DNA of 64,000 nt. Origin: Novosphingobium sediminis (GTDB lineage Bacteria > Pseudomonadota > Alphaproteobacteria > Sphingomonadales > Sphingomonadaceae). The position numbers were made by a program, and so were the translations under genes. Of the stretch, positions 56,058 to 64,000 are shown piece after piece; within the stretch, counting starts at the first letter, position 1, and every line of letters starts with the position of its first letter. The notes beneath the pieces were generated by a model. It was not told the DNA's origin, made no database searches, and was given only the letters and a program-made list of their open reading frames with translations. Location of the stretch: positions 153,172 to 217,171 of the forward strand of contig NZ_BJYR01000009.1 in assembly GCF_007991615.1 (NCBI RefSeq), in the 5' to 3' direction.

Positions 56058-57875
56058 ATGACCGCCGATCCCTTCATCCTGCTCGACGACGCCCGCGAAG
56101 AAGGCGCCGGCCCCGCGCGGCTCTACACGGCCGCGGCGGAGATCGTCGTCGCGCGCAGGCCGGAAGAAGTGGAAGCCGCACTCGCCCGCATCGGCAGTGC
56201 ACCGGGCCACTGGGCGGGCATGATCGCCTACGAAGCGGGCCTCGCGCTTGAACCTCGCCTTGCAGCCCGCCTCCCCGCGCGCACCGGCGCGGCCGGACTA
56301 CTCGTGTGGTTCGCCCGCTTTGCCGAAATGCGCGAACTGACCGAGGCTGAAGCCGAAGCGTGGCTGGATGAAGTGATCGCGGGCAGGGGCCGTCTCGGTC
56401 CGCTCGATCCCCAAGTTGCGCCGGGCGGCTACGCGGCTGGCTTTGACCAGCTCAAGGCCGCGATTTCCGCCGGTGACATCTATCAGGCCAACTACACCTT
56501 CGAACTCGGCGGCTCGTGGGCCGGCGATCCGCTCGCGATCTACCGCGCGCTGCGGGCCGATGCCCGCTCCGGCTATGGCGCGGTGATCTGGGACGGCGCG
56601 CATTGGCACCTCTCAGTTTCGCCGGAACTGTTCTTCACGCTGGAAGAGGGCCGCGCGCAGGTCCGCCCGATGAAAGGCACAGCCCCGCGTGGCCGCACGC
56701 CCGAAGAGGACGCGCGGTTCAAGGCTGAGCTTTCCGCCAGCGTCAAGGATCTCGCCGAGAACCTGATGATCGTCGATCTGATGCGCAACGATCTCTCCCG
56801 CGTTGCGGAACCGGGCAGCGTCCGCGTCGAAGCGCCCTTCGCGGTCGAGACTTATCCCACCGTCCACCAGATGGTGACGACGGTCCACGCACGCCTCCAA
56901 CCCGGTGCCGATGCCCGGGATCTCGTCCGCGCGATCTTCCCCTGCGGCTCGATCACCGGCGCGCCCAAGATCCGCGCGATGGAACTGATCGACGAGATCG
57001 AACGCGATGCTCGCGGGCTCTATTGCGGTGCGATCGGGCGGATCGACGTTTCCGATGTCGGTGGTGGGACGCAAGGCACTGGCGACGCTGCCTTCAATGT
57101 GGCAATCCGCACCGTGCGGCTGCTTCCGGACTATCCGGGGGCAGGCCGGGGGCGCGCAACCATGGGAGTCGGCTCCGCAGTCGTTGCGGATTCGACAGCC
57201 CTTGCCGAATGGCGCGAATGCCTGGTGAAGGGGGATGTCTTGCGTCTGGAGGCCAGCAGCGCCGATCTGATCGAGACGATGGCGTTCGACCCGGCGGATG
57301 GCATCGCGCTGCTCGAACTGCACCTCGAACGCATGAAGGCCAGCGCTACCGAACTCGGCTTCGAATTCGATCGCCATGCCTTGCGCAACGCGATCCATGT
57401 GCTGTGCTTCGACCTCGATGAGCCTTCCAAAGTGCGGCTGCTTGTCTCGAAGGGCGGCGCCCATGCGCTCGATGCCTCGCCGATGCCGCCAGCCCTGCCC
57501 GATCCGGCGATTTGCGCTGTCCTCCCGCTCCCCGTCGCAGAGGGCGATTGGCGCCTGCGCCACAAGACCACCGACCGGCACTTCTACGAAGACGCCCTGC
57601 GCGCCGCCAAGGCCGCCGGTGCGCACGAAGCGCTGCTCCTGCGCGATGATGGCCGCCTCACCGAAGGCAGCTTCACCAACATCTTCGTCCCCCGCGGTGA
57701 TGTACTGATAACGCCCCCCGCCGCGCTCGGCCTGCTCCCCGGCGTGCTGCGCCGCAGCCTGCTCGACAGCGGCCGTGCGGTCGAAGGCGATGTGACAATG
57801 GACGATCTCGAACCCGGCTTCTTCATCGGCAACGCCCTGCGCGGCCTGATCCCGGCAAGGCTGCTCGGCGCATGA
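56058..57875 (+). CDS. PabB-PabC fusion: aminodeoxychorismate synthase component I/lyase
   Basis: A 605-residue fusion making p-aminobenzoate for folate. The N-terminal ~400 residues are the chorismate-binding PabB/TrpE fold: [55 protein letters not shown], and [17 protein letters not shown] (usual consensus FPGGSVTGAPK has Cys here). From about residue 408 a PLP-dependent class IV aminotransferase-type lyase follows ([33 protein letters not shown] with the PLP lysine, [12 protein letters not shown]). The fusion is known in several bacteria. The aminotransferase gene overlaps its stop by 4 nt. Confidence 0.94.
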   Translation: MTADPFILLDDAREEGAGPARLYTAAAEIVVARRPEEVEAALARIGSAPGHWAGMIAYEAGLALEPRLAARLPARTGAAGLLVWFARFAEMRELTEAEAEAWLDEVIAGRGRLGPLDPQVAPGGYAAGFDQLKAAISAGDIYQANYTFELGGSWAGDPLAIYRALRADARSGYGAVIWDGAHWHLSVSPELFFTLEEGRAQVRPMKGTAPRGRTPEEDARFKAELSASVKDLAENLMIVDLMRNDLSRVAEPGSVRVEAPFAVETYPTVHQMVTTVHARLQPGADARDLVRAIFPCGSITGAPKIRAMELIDEIERDARGLYCGAIGRIDVSDVGGGTQGTGDAAFNVAIRTVRLLPDYPGAGRGRATMGVGSAVVADSTALAEWRECLVKGDVLRLEASSADLIETMAFDPADGIALLELHLERMKASATELGFEFDRHALRNAIHVLCFDLDEPSKVRLLVSKGGAHALDASPMPPALPDPAICAVLPLPVAEGDWRLRHKTTDRHFYEDALRAAKAAGAHEALLLRDDGRLTEGSFTNIFVPRGDVLITPPAALGLLPGVLRRSLLDSGRAVEGDVTMDDLEPGFFIGNALRGLIPARLLGA

Positions 57876-59062
57876 GCGAGCCGCACTACAGCGAAGCGCA
57901 CTTCAGCGAAGCACTCGGGCGCATTTCCGCCTCGCGCACCACGGTGATGACCGACCGCGCCATCGCGCTGCGCGCCGAAGGGCGTGACATCATCTCGCTT
58001 TCGGTCGGCGAGCCTGATTTCCCGACACCGCCGCATGTGATCGAAGCAGCCAAGGCCGCGCTCGATGCGGGCGACACGCGCTACACCGCCGTCCCCGGCA
58101 CCGCTGCGCTGCGCGAAGCCGCCGCGCTTCATTTCGCCCGCGATCTGGGCATCGAAGTGCCGCCCTCGCAAGTCATCGTCAGCGCGGGCGGCAAGCAGGC
58201 GATCTTCCTCGCGATCACGGCCACCGCCGGTCCGGGTGATGAAGTCCTGATCCCCGCGCCATGGTGGGTCAGCTACCCCGAAATCGTCCGCTTCGCCGGT
58301 GCCGAGCCTGTCGCGCTGCTCACCACGCCGCAGGACGGCTACCGCATCAACGCCGACCAGCTCGCCGCCGCGATCACGCCGCGCACGCGCTGGCTCCTGC
58401 TCAACAGCCCCGGCAATCCCACCGGCGCGGTCTATTCCGCCGCTGATCTTGCCGCGCTCGGCGAATTCCTGCGCCGCCACCCGCAAGTCCTCGTCCTCAG
58501 CGACGATATCTACGCCCCGCTGCGCTACACCCCCGGCGCGCACGCCACGCTCGCGGTCGTCTGCCCTGACCTCGCAGACCGCGTGCTGACCGTCTCCGGC
58601 GTTTCCAAAAGCCACGCGATGACCGGCTTCCGCATCGGCGTCTCCGCCGGGCCGCAATGGCTGATCGGTGCGATGGCCAAACTCCAGTCGCACGCCTCGG
58701 GCAATCCCTGCTCGATCAGCCAGGCTGCTGCCGTCGCCGCCTTCACCGGCCCGCAGGACTTCCTTCTTGATTGGCGCGAGCGCTTCCGCGTGCGCCGCGA
58801 TGCTGCCGTCGCCGCGCTCAATGCCATACCGGGCCTGTCCACCCCGGTGCCCGATGGTGCCTTCTACTGCCTCATCGATGCCGCCCCGCTGATGGGCCGC
58901 TTCGGCGATGATGAAGCCCTCGCGCTTCACCTCCTCGATCACGGCGTCGCGGTCGTCGCTGCTTCCGCGTTCGGCGGGCAGCATGGATTCCGGATCAGTT
59001 TTGCGGCGGATGATGCGCGCCTCGCAGAAGCGCTCTCCCGCATCGCAAAGGCCCTTATATGA
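57872..59062 (+). CDS. Class I/II PLP aminotransferase (aspartate aminotransferase-like)
   Basis: A 396-residue fold-type I aminotransferase. Marks: ISLSVGEPDFPTPPHVIEAA, YTAVPGTAALREAAALHF, APWWVSYPEIVRFAGAEPVA, NSPGNPTGAVYSAADLAALG, VLSDDIYAPLRY and the PLP Lys in VSGVSKSHAMTGFRIGVSAG; FRISFAADDARLAEALSRI ends the chain. Specificity (aspartate, tyrosine or prephenate) cannot be settled. It overlaps pabBC and the pseudouridine synthase gene by 4 nt each. Confidence 0.93.
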   Translation: MSEPHYSEAHFSEALGRISASRTTVMTDRAIALRAEGRDIISLSVGEPDFPTPPHVIEAAKAALDAGDTRYTAVPGTAALREAAALHFARDLGIEVPPSQVIVSAGGKQAIFLAITATAGPGDEVLIPAPWWVSYPEIVRFAGAEPVALLTTPQDGYRINADQLAAAITPRTRWLLLNSPGNPTGAVYSAADLAALGEFLRRHPQVLVLSDDIYAPLRYTPGAHATLAVVCPDLADRVLTVSGVSKSHAMTGFRIGVSAGPQWLIGAMAKLQSHASGNPCSISQAAAVAAFTGPQDFLLDWRERFRVRRDAAVAALNAIPGLSTPVPDGAFYCLIDAAPLMGRFGDDEALALHLLDHGVAVVAASAFGGQHGFRISFAADDARLAEALSRIAKALI

Positions 59063-59739
59063 GCGTTCTCCCCATCCTGTTCGAAGACGGCGAGGCGCTC
59101 GTCATCAACAAGCCCGCCGGCCTCCCCATCGATCGCCCGCGCGCCGGGGGCACAAGCCTAGAGAACTATCTCGATGGGCTGCGCTTGGGCTTCCAGCGCC
59201 TGCCGCTGGCGGTGCACCGGCTCGATCAGGATACGTCGGGTTGCCTGCTCCTTGCCCGCCATGCCAAGGCCCACAAGCGCTTCGCCGCCGCGTTCGAAGC
59301 GCGGCAGGTCGAGAAGGTCTACCTCGGGATCGTCGCCGGACCGGTTGCGGAAGACAGCGGCACGATCGCGCTCAATCTCTCGAAGATCAGCAGCGCCGAA
59401 AAGGGCTGGCGGATGATCCCCGCCCGCGCCGGCAAGCCCGCCGTCACCCATTGGCGCGTGGTCGAACGCAAGGACGACCTCACTCTGGTCGAGTTCCGCC
59501 CCGAAACCGGCCGCACCCATCAGATCCGCGTCCACGCGCTCGCGGGCCTCGGCGCTGCGCTGCTCGGCGATCCCGTTTACGGCAGCGGTGAAGGCGCACG
59601 CCGCACCATGCTCCATGCTGCCGCGCTCACCGTCCCGCGCGAAGGCAAGCCGCCGATTGCCGCCACCGCGCCGCTCCCCGCCGATTTCGCCGCGCTGGGC
59701 TTTGCTATCGACGTGCCATGTCCGCCCCCCGAGAACTGA
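59059..59739 (+). CDS. RluA-family pseudouridine synthase
   Basis: A 226-residue enzyme that isomerises uridines in rRNA or tRNA. The catalytic Asp56 is in HRLDQDTSGCLLLARHAKAH and the usual FEARQVEKVYLGIVAG, LTLVEFRPETGRTHQIRVHA and GDPVYGSGEGARRTMLHAAA follow. No S4 domain. The target position is unknown. It overlaps its neighbours on both sides. Confidence 0.93.
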   Translation: MSVLPILFEDGEALVINKPAGLPIDRPRAGGTSLENYLDGLRLGFQRLPLAVHRLDQDTSGCLLLARHAKAHKRFAAAFEARQVEKVYLGIVAGPVAEDSGTIALNLSKISSAEKGWRMIPARAGKPAVTHWRVVERKDDLTLVEFRPETGRTHQIRVHALAGLGAALLGDPVYGSGEGARRTMLHAAALTVPREGKPPIAATAPLPADFAALGFAIDVPCPPPEN

Positions 59740-60146
59740 CAGGCGATCTGATCGCCCGCGCGATGGGGCTGATCGAGGAAAGTTTCATCGCCTCGGCCGG
59801 TCCCGGCGGGCAGAACGTCAACAAGGTGGCGACGGCGGTCCAGCTTCGCCTCGATGTCTTTGCGCTACGGCTCGAGCCGCAAGTGTTTCACCGCCTCAAG
59901 GAACTGGCGGGCAGCAAGATGACCGCAAAGGGTGAGATTGTCCTCACCGCGCGCACTTATCGCACGCAGGAACAGAACCGCGAGGATGGCCGCAGCCGCC
60001 TTGCCGATCTGCTGCGCGAGGCGGCGACGCTTCCCGCCCGCCGCGCCAAATCTCGCCTGAACCGCGTCGGCAAGACCGAACGGCTCGCAGGCAAGAAGAA
60101 CCGCAGCGCGATCAAGGCCGGGCGCGGCAAGGTGCGGCTGGACTAA
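59718..60146 (+). CDS. arfB: Peptidyl-tRNA hydrolase ArfB (YaeJ)
   Basis: A 142-residue rescue factor that hydrolyses peptidyl-tRNA on stalled ribosomes. The catalytic GGQ is at residues 30-32 (SAGPGGQNVNKVATAVQLRL) and the basic C-terminal tail (KKNRSAIKAGRGKVRLD) enters the empty mRNA channel. It overlaps the pseudouridine synthase gene by 22 nt. Its end overlaps the converging lipoprotein gene by 4 nt. Confidence 0.95.
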   Translation: MSAPRELTGDLIARAMGLIEESFIASAGPGGQNVNKVATAVQLRLDVFALRLEPQVFHRLKELAGSKMTAKGEIVLTARTYRTQEQNREDGRSRLADLLREAATLPARRAKSRLNRVGKTERLAGKKNRSAIKAGRGKVRLD

Positions 60147-60400
60147 GGTTTGCTGGCGACGGTATCCGCCGCCCCCGAAGCTGGAATGGTTGCCAGATCC
60201 GCCGGTACGGTCGCGTCAACCAGCGGCGGGGCAGGACGTTTCTGGAGCATCTCCGCCGCTTCATCGAGCGCGCGGGCTTCGCCAACGGTCACGCCGCCGG
60301 GCCCCGGGTCAGTGTCTTGCTGACAGCCGCCAAGGCACAACGCTGCGGGGAGCAATACACTCACGGCCAGTGCCGCGCGCATGCTCCCCGCGCTGGTCAT
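60143..60400 (-). CDS. Small lipoprotein, unknown function
   Basis: An 85-residue protein with a lipoprotein signal (AALAVSVLLPAALCLGGC, lipid-attached Cys near residue 26) and a short acidic helix (GEARALDEAAEMLQKR). Its ATG overlaps the upstream lipoprotein's stop codon (TAATG), so the two are coupled. An inner ATG (60382) would give a shorter signal peptide. No family is recognised. Confidence 0.65.
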   Translation of the reverse strand: MTSAGSMRAALAVSVLLPAALCLGGCQQDTDPGPGGVTVGEARALDEAAEMLQKRPAPPLVDATVPADLATIPASGAADTVASKP

Positions 60401-60714
60401 TACTGAGACTTCGGCTGCTGTTCTGCGGCAGCGGCGGCAGCCGCGGCCTTGGCATCTTCCGCAGCCGAAACCGCGCTGTCAGCCGCGCTCTTGGCTGCGT
60501 CCTCAGCGCTCAGTGCCGCCTGCGAGGCATCGGCGGCAGGGGCCGGCGCAGCCGCCGAAGGCTCTGCCGAAGGCAGTTCGTCCGCCGGCATCTCGACGTT
60601 GTCGGCCGTCGCGCCCGATGAAGCGTCGTCGGTCTTGCCGCAAGCGCTCAGCGCGAAGGCAGCCGCACAGGCCAGCACGGTGGCGAGGCGCTTGATCTGG
60701 GTGGTCTTGGTCAT
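60400..60714 (-). CDS. Alanine-rich small lipoprotein, unknown function
   Basis: A 104-residue protein with a lipobox at LAACAAAFALSAC (lipid-attached Cys near residue 25). The mature chain is a nearly pure Ala/Asp/Glu/Ser helix (SAEDAAKSAADSAVSAAEDA) ending in KSQ, like a coiled-coil spacer. Probably anchored in the outer or inner membrane leaflet. It is co-translated with the next lipoprotein. Function unknown; low-complexity sequence prevents a homology call. Confidence 0.65.
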   Translation of the reverse strand: MTKTTQIKRLATVLACAAAFALSACGKTDDASSGATADNVEMPADELPSAEPSAAAPAPAADASQAALSAEDAAKSAADSAVSAAEDAKAAAAAAAAEQQPKSQ

Positions 60715-60844
60715 GATAGTCCCTCAGGCTGGTCGGTATGTCCGTTTCGGCGGCCTGTGGCCGCCAAGTCCCGGCGTTCTAGTGCGGCGTCCCAAACAAG
60801 GCAAACCTCAAACCGCCGACGTTAAGGGTTATCTGACTGTTATA

Positions 60845-60868
60845 CCATATAAGGAAATCCTTATATGG
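60845..60868. promoter_or_regulatory. Palindromic operator 1 of the ArsR-metF-metH operon
   Basis: A perfect 11-bp palindrome, CCATATAAGGA-AA-TCCTTATATGG. Its 20-bp core ATATAAGGAAATCCTTATAT shares 16 of 20 positions with operator 2. Cores start exactly 30 bp apart. Confidence 0.75.
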
Positions 60869-60876
60869 CTTGCATG

Positions 60877-60896
60877 ATATAAAGAAGGCTTTATAT
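60877..60896. promoter_or_regulatory. Palindromic operator 2, overlapping the ribosome site and start codon
   Basis: ATATAAAG-AAGG-CTTTATAT, an 8-bp perfect inverted repeat. It covers the Shine-Dalgarno GAAGG and the first two bases of the first in-frame ATG of the regulator gene. Occupancy would block transcription through the operon start, consistent with autorepression. Confidence 0.75.
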
Positions 60897-61911
60897 GGCT
60901 ATGGCAATGTCCGTGCTCGAAACCCTCCGTGCCCTTGCCGATCCGACCCGGCTGCGCATCATGCGGCTCCTTGCCAGCATGGAGCTTGCCGTTGGCGAAC
61001 TCGCGCAAGTCCTCGGGCAGAGCCAGCCGCGCGTTTCCCGCCACATCAAGATCCTCTGCGATGCCGGTCTGGCGGAGCGGCGCCGCGAAGGCGGCTGGGT
61101 GTTCCTGCGCACTGCGGTCAGTGAAATCGGTTCGCCCGATGCACTCGGCACGGCGCTCGCCCGCGTGCTCGTCAATGCCGAAGCCGATGATCCCGCATTC
61201 GGCGCGCAATGCGCCGAAGATCGCCAGCACCTCGGTGTGATCCGCTCTGCGCGAGAGGCCACGGCGGCGGATTACTTCGCGCGCCACGCGGCCGAATGGG
61301 ACGAACTGCGCAGCCTTCACATTGCCGATGGCCCGGTCGAAGCGGCGCTGGGCGAAATGCTCTCGGGCCAGATCGGCCGCCTGCTCGATGTCGGCACCGG
61401 CACCGGCCGCATCGCCGAACTTTTCGCCGATCGCGCGGTCCACCTCACCGGGCTCGACAAGAGCCCTGAAATGCTGCGCCTTGCCCGCACCCGGCTGCAA
61501 CATCTGCCTGCCGGGCGCGTCACGCTGGTGCAGGGCGATTTCGCGCAGCTGCCATTTCCCGATGCCGGGCTCGATGATGGCTTCGATACCGTGCTGTTCC
61601 ATCAGGTCCTGCACTACGCGTTCGCGCCGCAAGCGGTACTCGCCGAAGCCGCGCGTGTCACCGCGCCGGGCGGGCGGATCGTCATCGTCGATTTCGCCCC
61701 GCACGAACGCGAGGAACTGCGCACCGCGCATGCCCACGCCCGGCTTGGCTTCTCAGATGCCCAAATCGCTGGCCTGCTGACTTCTGCGGGCTTTGATCCC
61801 GCTGGTGATCGCGCGCTCCCCGGGCACGAACTCATCGTCAAGATCTGGACCGGCGTGCGCCGCAACGAACGCGCGACCGTCACTGAATTTCCGAGATTGG
61901 CAAATCCATGA
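60895..61911 (+). CDS. ArsR-type regulator fused to a SAM-dependent methyltransferase domain
   Basis: A 338-residue two-domain protein. Residues ~1-95 are an ArsR winged helix (LADPTRLRIMRLLASMELAV, GQSQPRVSRHIKILCDAGLA). The ArsR metal motif ELCVCDL is replaced by ELAVGEL, so it is not a typical metal sensor. Residues ~120-290 are a class I methyltransferase fold with the SAM motif LLDVGTGTGRIAELF, GLDKSPEMLRLA and PGGRIVIVDFAPHE. It probably senses SAM or SAH and controls the methionine genes that follow; metF overlaps it by 4 nt. The first ATG has GAAGG six bases upstream; ATGs at 60901 and 60907 are alternatives. Confidence 0.9.
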   Translation: MAMAMSVLETLRALADPTRLRIMRLLASMELAVGELAQVLGQSQPRVSRHIKILCDAGLAERRREGGWVFLRTAVSEIGSPDALGTALARVLVNAEADDPAFGAQCAEDRQHLGVIRSAREATAADYFARHAAEWDELRSLHIADGPVEAALGEMLSGQIGRLLDVGTGTGRIAELFADRAVHLTGLDKSPEMLRLARTRLQHLPAGRVTLVQGDFAQLPFPDAGLDDGFDTVLFHQVLHYAFAPQAVLAEAARVTAPGGRIVIVDFAPHEREELRTAHAHARLGFSDAQIAGLLTSAGFDPAGDRALPGHELIVKIWTGVRRNERATVTEFPRLANP

Positions 61912-62849
61912 CCACCACCTTCGATCAACTCCGCGAAGCCCGCACTGCGCTGGATACCCCGCTTTTCGCAGGCCTTCCGGGCGATATCCGCGTCAGTTTC
62001 GAGTTCTTCCCGCCGCGTACCGATCCGCTGATGGAGCAGCTGTGGGACGTCGTCACCACGCTCGCCCCGCTGCGGCCAAACTTCGTCTCGGTGACATACG
62101 GCGCGGGCGGCTCGACGCGGGACCGCACCCACGGCACCGTCGCCCGGATCATCAAGGAAGCGCGCCTCCCCGCCGCCGCGCACCTTACCTGCGTTGAGGC
62201 GAGCAAGGCCGAAATCCGCGAAGTGGCGGAAAGCTACTGGGAAGCAGGTGTGCGCCACATCGTCGCGCTGCGCGGCGATATGGGCGCACCGGGCGTGCCG
62301 TTCAGCCCGCATCCCGAAGGCTATGCCAACGCCGCCGAACTGGTCGCGGGCCTCAAGCAGATCGCCCCGTTCGAAATCTCGGTTGCCGCCTATCCCGAGA
62401 GCCACCCGGATTCGCCGAGCGTCGAGGCCGATATCGACAACCTCAAGCGCAAGCTCGATGCCGGGGCAACTCGCGCGATCAGCCAGTTCTTCTTCGAACC
62501 TGAAACCTTCTTCCGCTTCCGAGATCGGCTCGCCGCGGCCGGGATCACCGCGCCGGTGCTCCCCGGCATCCTCCCCGTTTCCAACGTCGCGCAGACGCGC
62601 AAGTTCGCCGCCGCCTGCGGTGCCCATATCCCGGCATGGATGGACGGCCTGTTCGAAGGGCTCGATCACCATCCCGCCTCGCGTCAGCTCGTCGCCGCCA
62701 CGGTCTGCGCCGAATTCTGCCGCCGCCTCTATGCGGGCGGCGTGCGCGATTTCCACTTCTACACCCTCAACCGGGCCGAGCTGTCCTACGCGATCTGCCA
62801 CTTGCTCGGCCTGCGCCCCGAACGCGCCCCGCTGGAGCAAGCCGCATGA
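61908..62849 (+). CDS. metF: 5,10-methylenetetrahydrofolate reductase MetF
   Basis: The 313-residue flavoenzyme reduces methylene-THF to 5-methyl-THF, the methyl donor for methionine synthase. Marks: SFEFFPPRTDPLMEQLWDVV, FVSVTYGAGGSTRDRTHGTV, AAHLTCVEASKAEI, HIVALRGDM, FEISVAAYPESHPDSPSVEA, KRKLDAGATRAISQFFFEPE and DFHFYTLNRAELSYAICHLL. It lies between the ArsR-methyltransferase and metH genes with 4-nt overlaps on both sides. Confidence 0.97.
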   Translation: MTTTFDQLREARTALDTPLFAGLPGDIRVSFEFFPPRTDPLMEQLWDVVTTLAPLRPNFVSVTYGAGGSTRDRTHGTVARIIKEARLPAAAHLTCVEASKAEIREVAESYWEAGVRHIVALRGDMGAPGVPFSPHPEGYANAAELVAGLKQIAPFEISVAAYPESHPDSPSVEADIDNLKRKLDAGATRAISQFFFEPETFFRFRDRLAAAGITAPVLPGILPVSNVAQTRKFAAACGAHIPAWMDGLFEGLDHHPASRQLVAATVCAEFCRRLYAGGVRDFHFYTLNRAELSYAICHLLGLRPERAPLEQAA

Positions 62850-63919
62850 CGATTACCCCCCCCCCACTTGCTCCTTCTGCCGCCCGCGCCGCGCTCCTCG
62901 CACAGGCCAAGGAACGCATCCTCATCACCGATGGCGCTTTCGGCACCGAGATCCAGAACTGGAAGCTGACCGAAGCCGATTATGCCGGAAGTCTCGGCCT
63001 TTCGCGCGATCAGAAGGGCAACAACGACATCCTCGCGCTGACAGCACCCCATGTGCCCGAATCGATCCACCGCGCCTATTTCGCGGCGGGCGCGGACATT
63101 GCCGAAACCAACACCTTCTCCGCCAACCGCATCAGCCAGGCAGACTACGGCGCCGAGCATCTGGTGCGCGAGATAAACCTCGAAAGCGCAAAGCTGGCTC
63201 GCCGCGTCGCAGATGAATTTACCGAGGACGACGGCCGTCCCCGCTTTGTGGCAGGCGCCATCGGCCCGACCAACAAGACCCTCTCGCTCTCGCCCGATGT
63301 CAACGATCCGGGCTTCCGCGAGATCGACTGGGACTTCCTCGTCGAGGTCTACCGCGAACAGGCCGAAGCCCTTGTCGAAGGCGGTGCGGACTTCATCCTC
63401 GTCGAGACGGTGTTCGACACCTTGAACGCCAAGGCCGCGATCATGGCTGTGCGCAAGCTGGAACAGCAGCTTGGCCGCGAAGTGCCGATCATGCTCTCGA
63501 TGACGCTGACGGACCTTTCGGGCCGCAACCTCTCCGGCCACACGGTCGAGGCGTTCTGGTACGCCGTCCGCCACGCGCGCCCTGTCACCGTCGGCCTCAA
63601 CTGCTCGTTCGGCGCTGCCCAACTCCGGCCCCATGTCCGCGCGCTGTCGCAGATCGCCGATACGCTGATCATGGTCTACCCTAATGCAGGCCTGCCCAAC
63701 GAACTCGGCGCCTACGACGAGCTGCCCCAGACCACTGCCGGCCTCGTTCACGAATGGGCCGAACACGGGCAGGTCAACGTGCTTGGCGGCTGCTGCGGCT
63801 CCACGCCGGAGCATATCGCCGCCATCGCCCGCTCGGTGCAGGGCCTGGCCCCGCGCACGCTGCCGCAGCACGAGACCGCGACGGCACTGGCGGGCCTCGA
63901 ACCCTTCGTGATGGCGTAA
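62846..63919 (+). CDS. Methionine synthase, homocysteine-binding part (split MetH, first gene)
   Basis: A 357-residue protein equal to the N-terminal homocysteine/Zn domain of MetH. It opens with ILITDGAFGTEIQNWKL, then DIAETNTFSANRISQADYG, GAIGPTNKTLSLSPDVNDPG, DFILVETVFDTLNAKAAIMA, NCSFGAAQLRPHV and the Zn-cysteine motif GGCCGSTPEHIAAIARSVQG. The folate, cobalamin and activation domains are missing, and the ORF ends with a proper stop, so the rest of MetH should be a separate gene beyond the right edge. It overlaps metF by 4 nt. Confidence 0.92.
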   Translation: MTITPPPLAPSAARAALLAQAKERILITDGAFGTEIQNWKLTEADYAGSLGLSRDQKGNNDILALTAPHVPESIHRAYFAAGADIAETNTFSANRISQADYGAEHLVREINLESAKLARRVADEFTEDDGRPRFVAGAIGPTNKTLSLSPDVNDPGFREIDWDFLVEVYREQAEALVEGGADFILVETVFDTLNAKAAIMAVRKLEQQLGREVPIMLSMTLTDLSGRNLSGHTVEAFWYAVRHARPVTVGLNCSFGAAQLRPHVRALSQIADTLIMVYPNAGLPNELGAYDELPQTTAGLVHEWAEHGQVNVLGGCCGSTPEHIAAIARSVQGLAPRTLPQHETATALAGLEPFVMA

Positions 63920-63923
63920 CCAG

Positions 63924-63960
63924 TCCCCCTCCCGCTTGCGGGAGGGGTTAGGGGTGGGCC
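63924..63960. repeat. REP-like palindromic repeat, copy 4
   Basis: The core CCCTCCCGCTTGCGGGAGGG is followed by the reversed leader (GGGTGGGCC), in the same orientation as copy 3. It begins 4 nt after the metH1 stop. Confidence 0.85.
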
Positions 63961-63990
63961 GACCCGGGCCACCGCACCTTTTGAATCAAA

Positions 63991-64000
63991 CCCACCCCCG
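63991..64000. repeat. Start of another REP-like copy, cut by the window edge
   Basis: The last 10 bases CCCACCCCCG match the beginning of the repeat leader (CCCACCCCCGACCCC) of the copy at 15969, in the opposite orientation to copy 4, so an inverted pair like the one at 15969-16058 is likely. Confidence 0.6.

Overview
The window is a high-GC chromosome segment from an alphaproteobacterium, most likely a sphingomonad (Novosphingobium/Sphingomonas-like). That placement rests on gene content and style: a ThiS-ThiG fusion, a MerC-like protein, a split MetH, an Ala/Pro-rich N-terminal extension on ribosomal protein S9, the YhhQ-ArgB-YggT-FolD order, and a dispersed palindrome built on CCCACCCCCGACCCCTCCCGC. 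There is no rRNA, CRISPR array, phage or transposase. One tRNA (Gly-GCC) is present.

Layout. 1-8138: the 3' part (2711 residues) of a giant RTX calcium-binding protein whose start lies outside the window. 8.2-10.8 kb: small accessory genes (PNPOx-like, NTF2-like, a small membrane protein, a low-GC orphan). 10.5-12.3 kb: aldehyde dehydrogenase plus DUF779. 12.7-21.4 kb: tRNA-Gly, a thioredoxin-TPR/Lon-domain pair, MarC, FolD, YggT, ArgB, queuosine-precursor and nucleoside transporters. 21.4-28.2 kb: mutS with a coupled membrane protein, another large membrane protein, and malic enzyme. 28.2-33.3 kb: an MFS transporter, thiamine (ThiSG), MerC, heme A synthase, and rplM-rpsI with a strong terminator. 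33.4-41.7 kb: DUF1244, pyruvate kinase, YggS, a ThiE-like protein, FtsK, an Lrp regulator divergent from alanine dehydrogenase. 41.7-48.6 kb: a diguanylate cyclase, a thioesterase/oligopeptidase B pair, Xaa-Pro aminopeptidase, VOC and cupin proteins. 48.7-51.6 kb: an EF-hand/response-regulator/kinase operon. 51.6-60.1 kb: M1 aminopeptidase, a HerA-like ATPase, and a pabBC-aminotransferase-pseudouridine synthase-arfB operon. 60.1-64 kb: two small lipoproteins, then an ArsR-methyltransferase regulator, metF and the first part of metH.

How it fits together. Most genes are core housekeeping. FolD, MetF, MetH and PabBC belong to folate/one-carbon metabolism. MaeB, Pyk and Ald sit around pyruvate. 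Three peptidases (S9, M24B, M1) suggest active peptide use. The most interesting regulatory units are: (i) the ArsR-methyltransferase/metF/metH operon, with two 20-bp palindromes exactly 30 bp apart, the second overlapping the first start codon; (ii) the EF-hand two-component operon, preceded by 10-bp-spaced GCGACAA repeats, which could be an envelope calcium-sensing module; and (iii) a Zur-like box in front of merC. No clearly unknown multi-gene defence or mobile system is visible. All calls come from reading the sequence; no database search was run.
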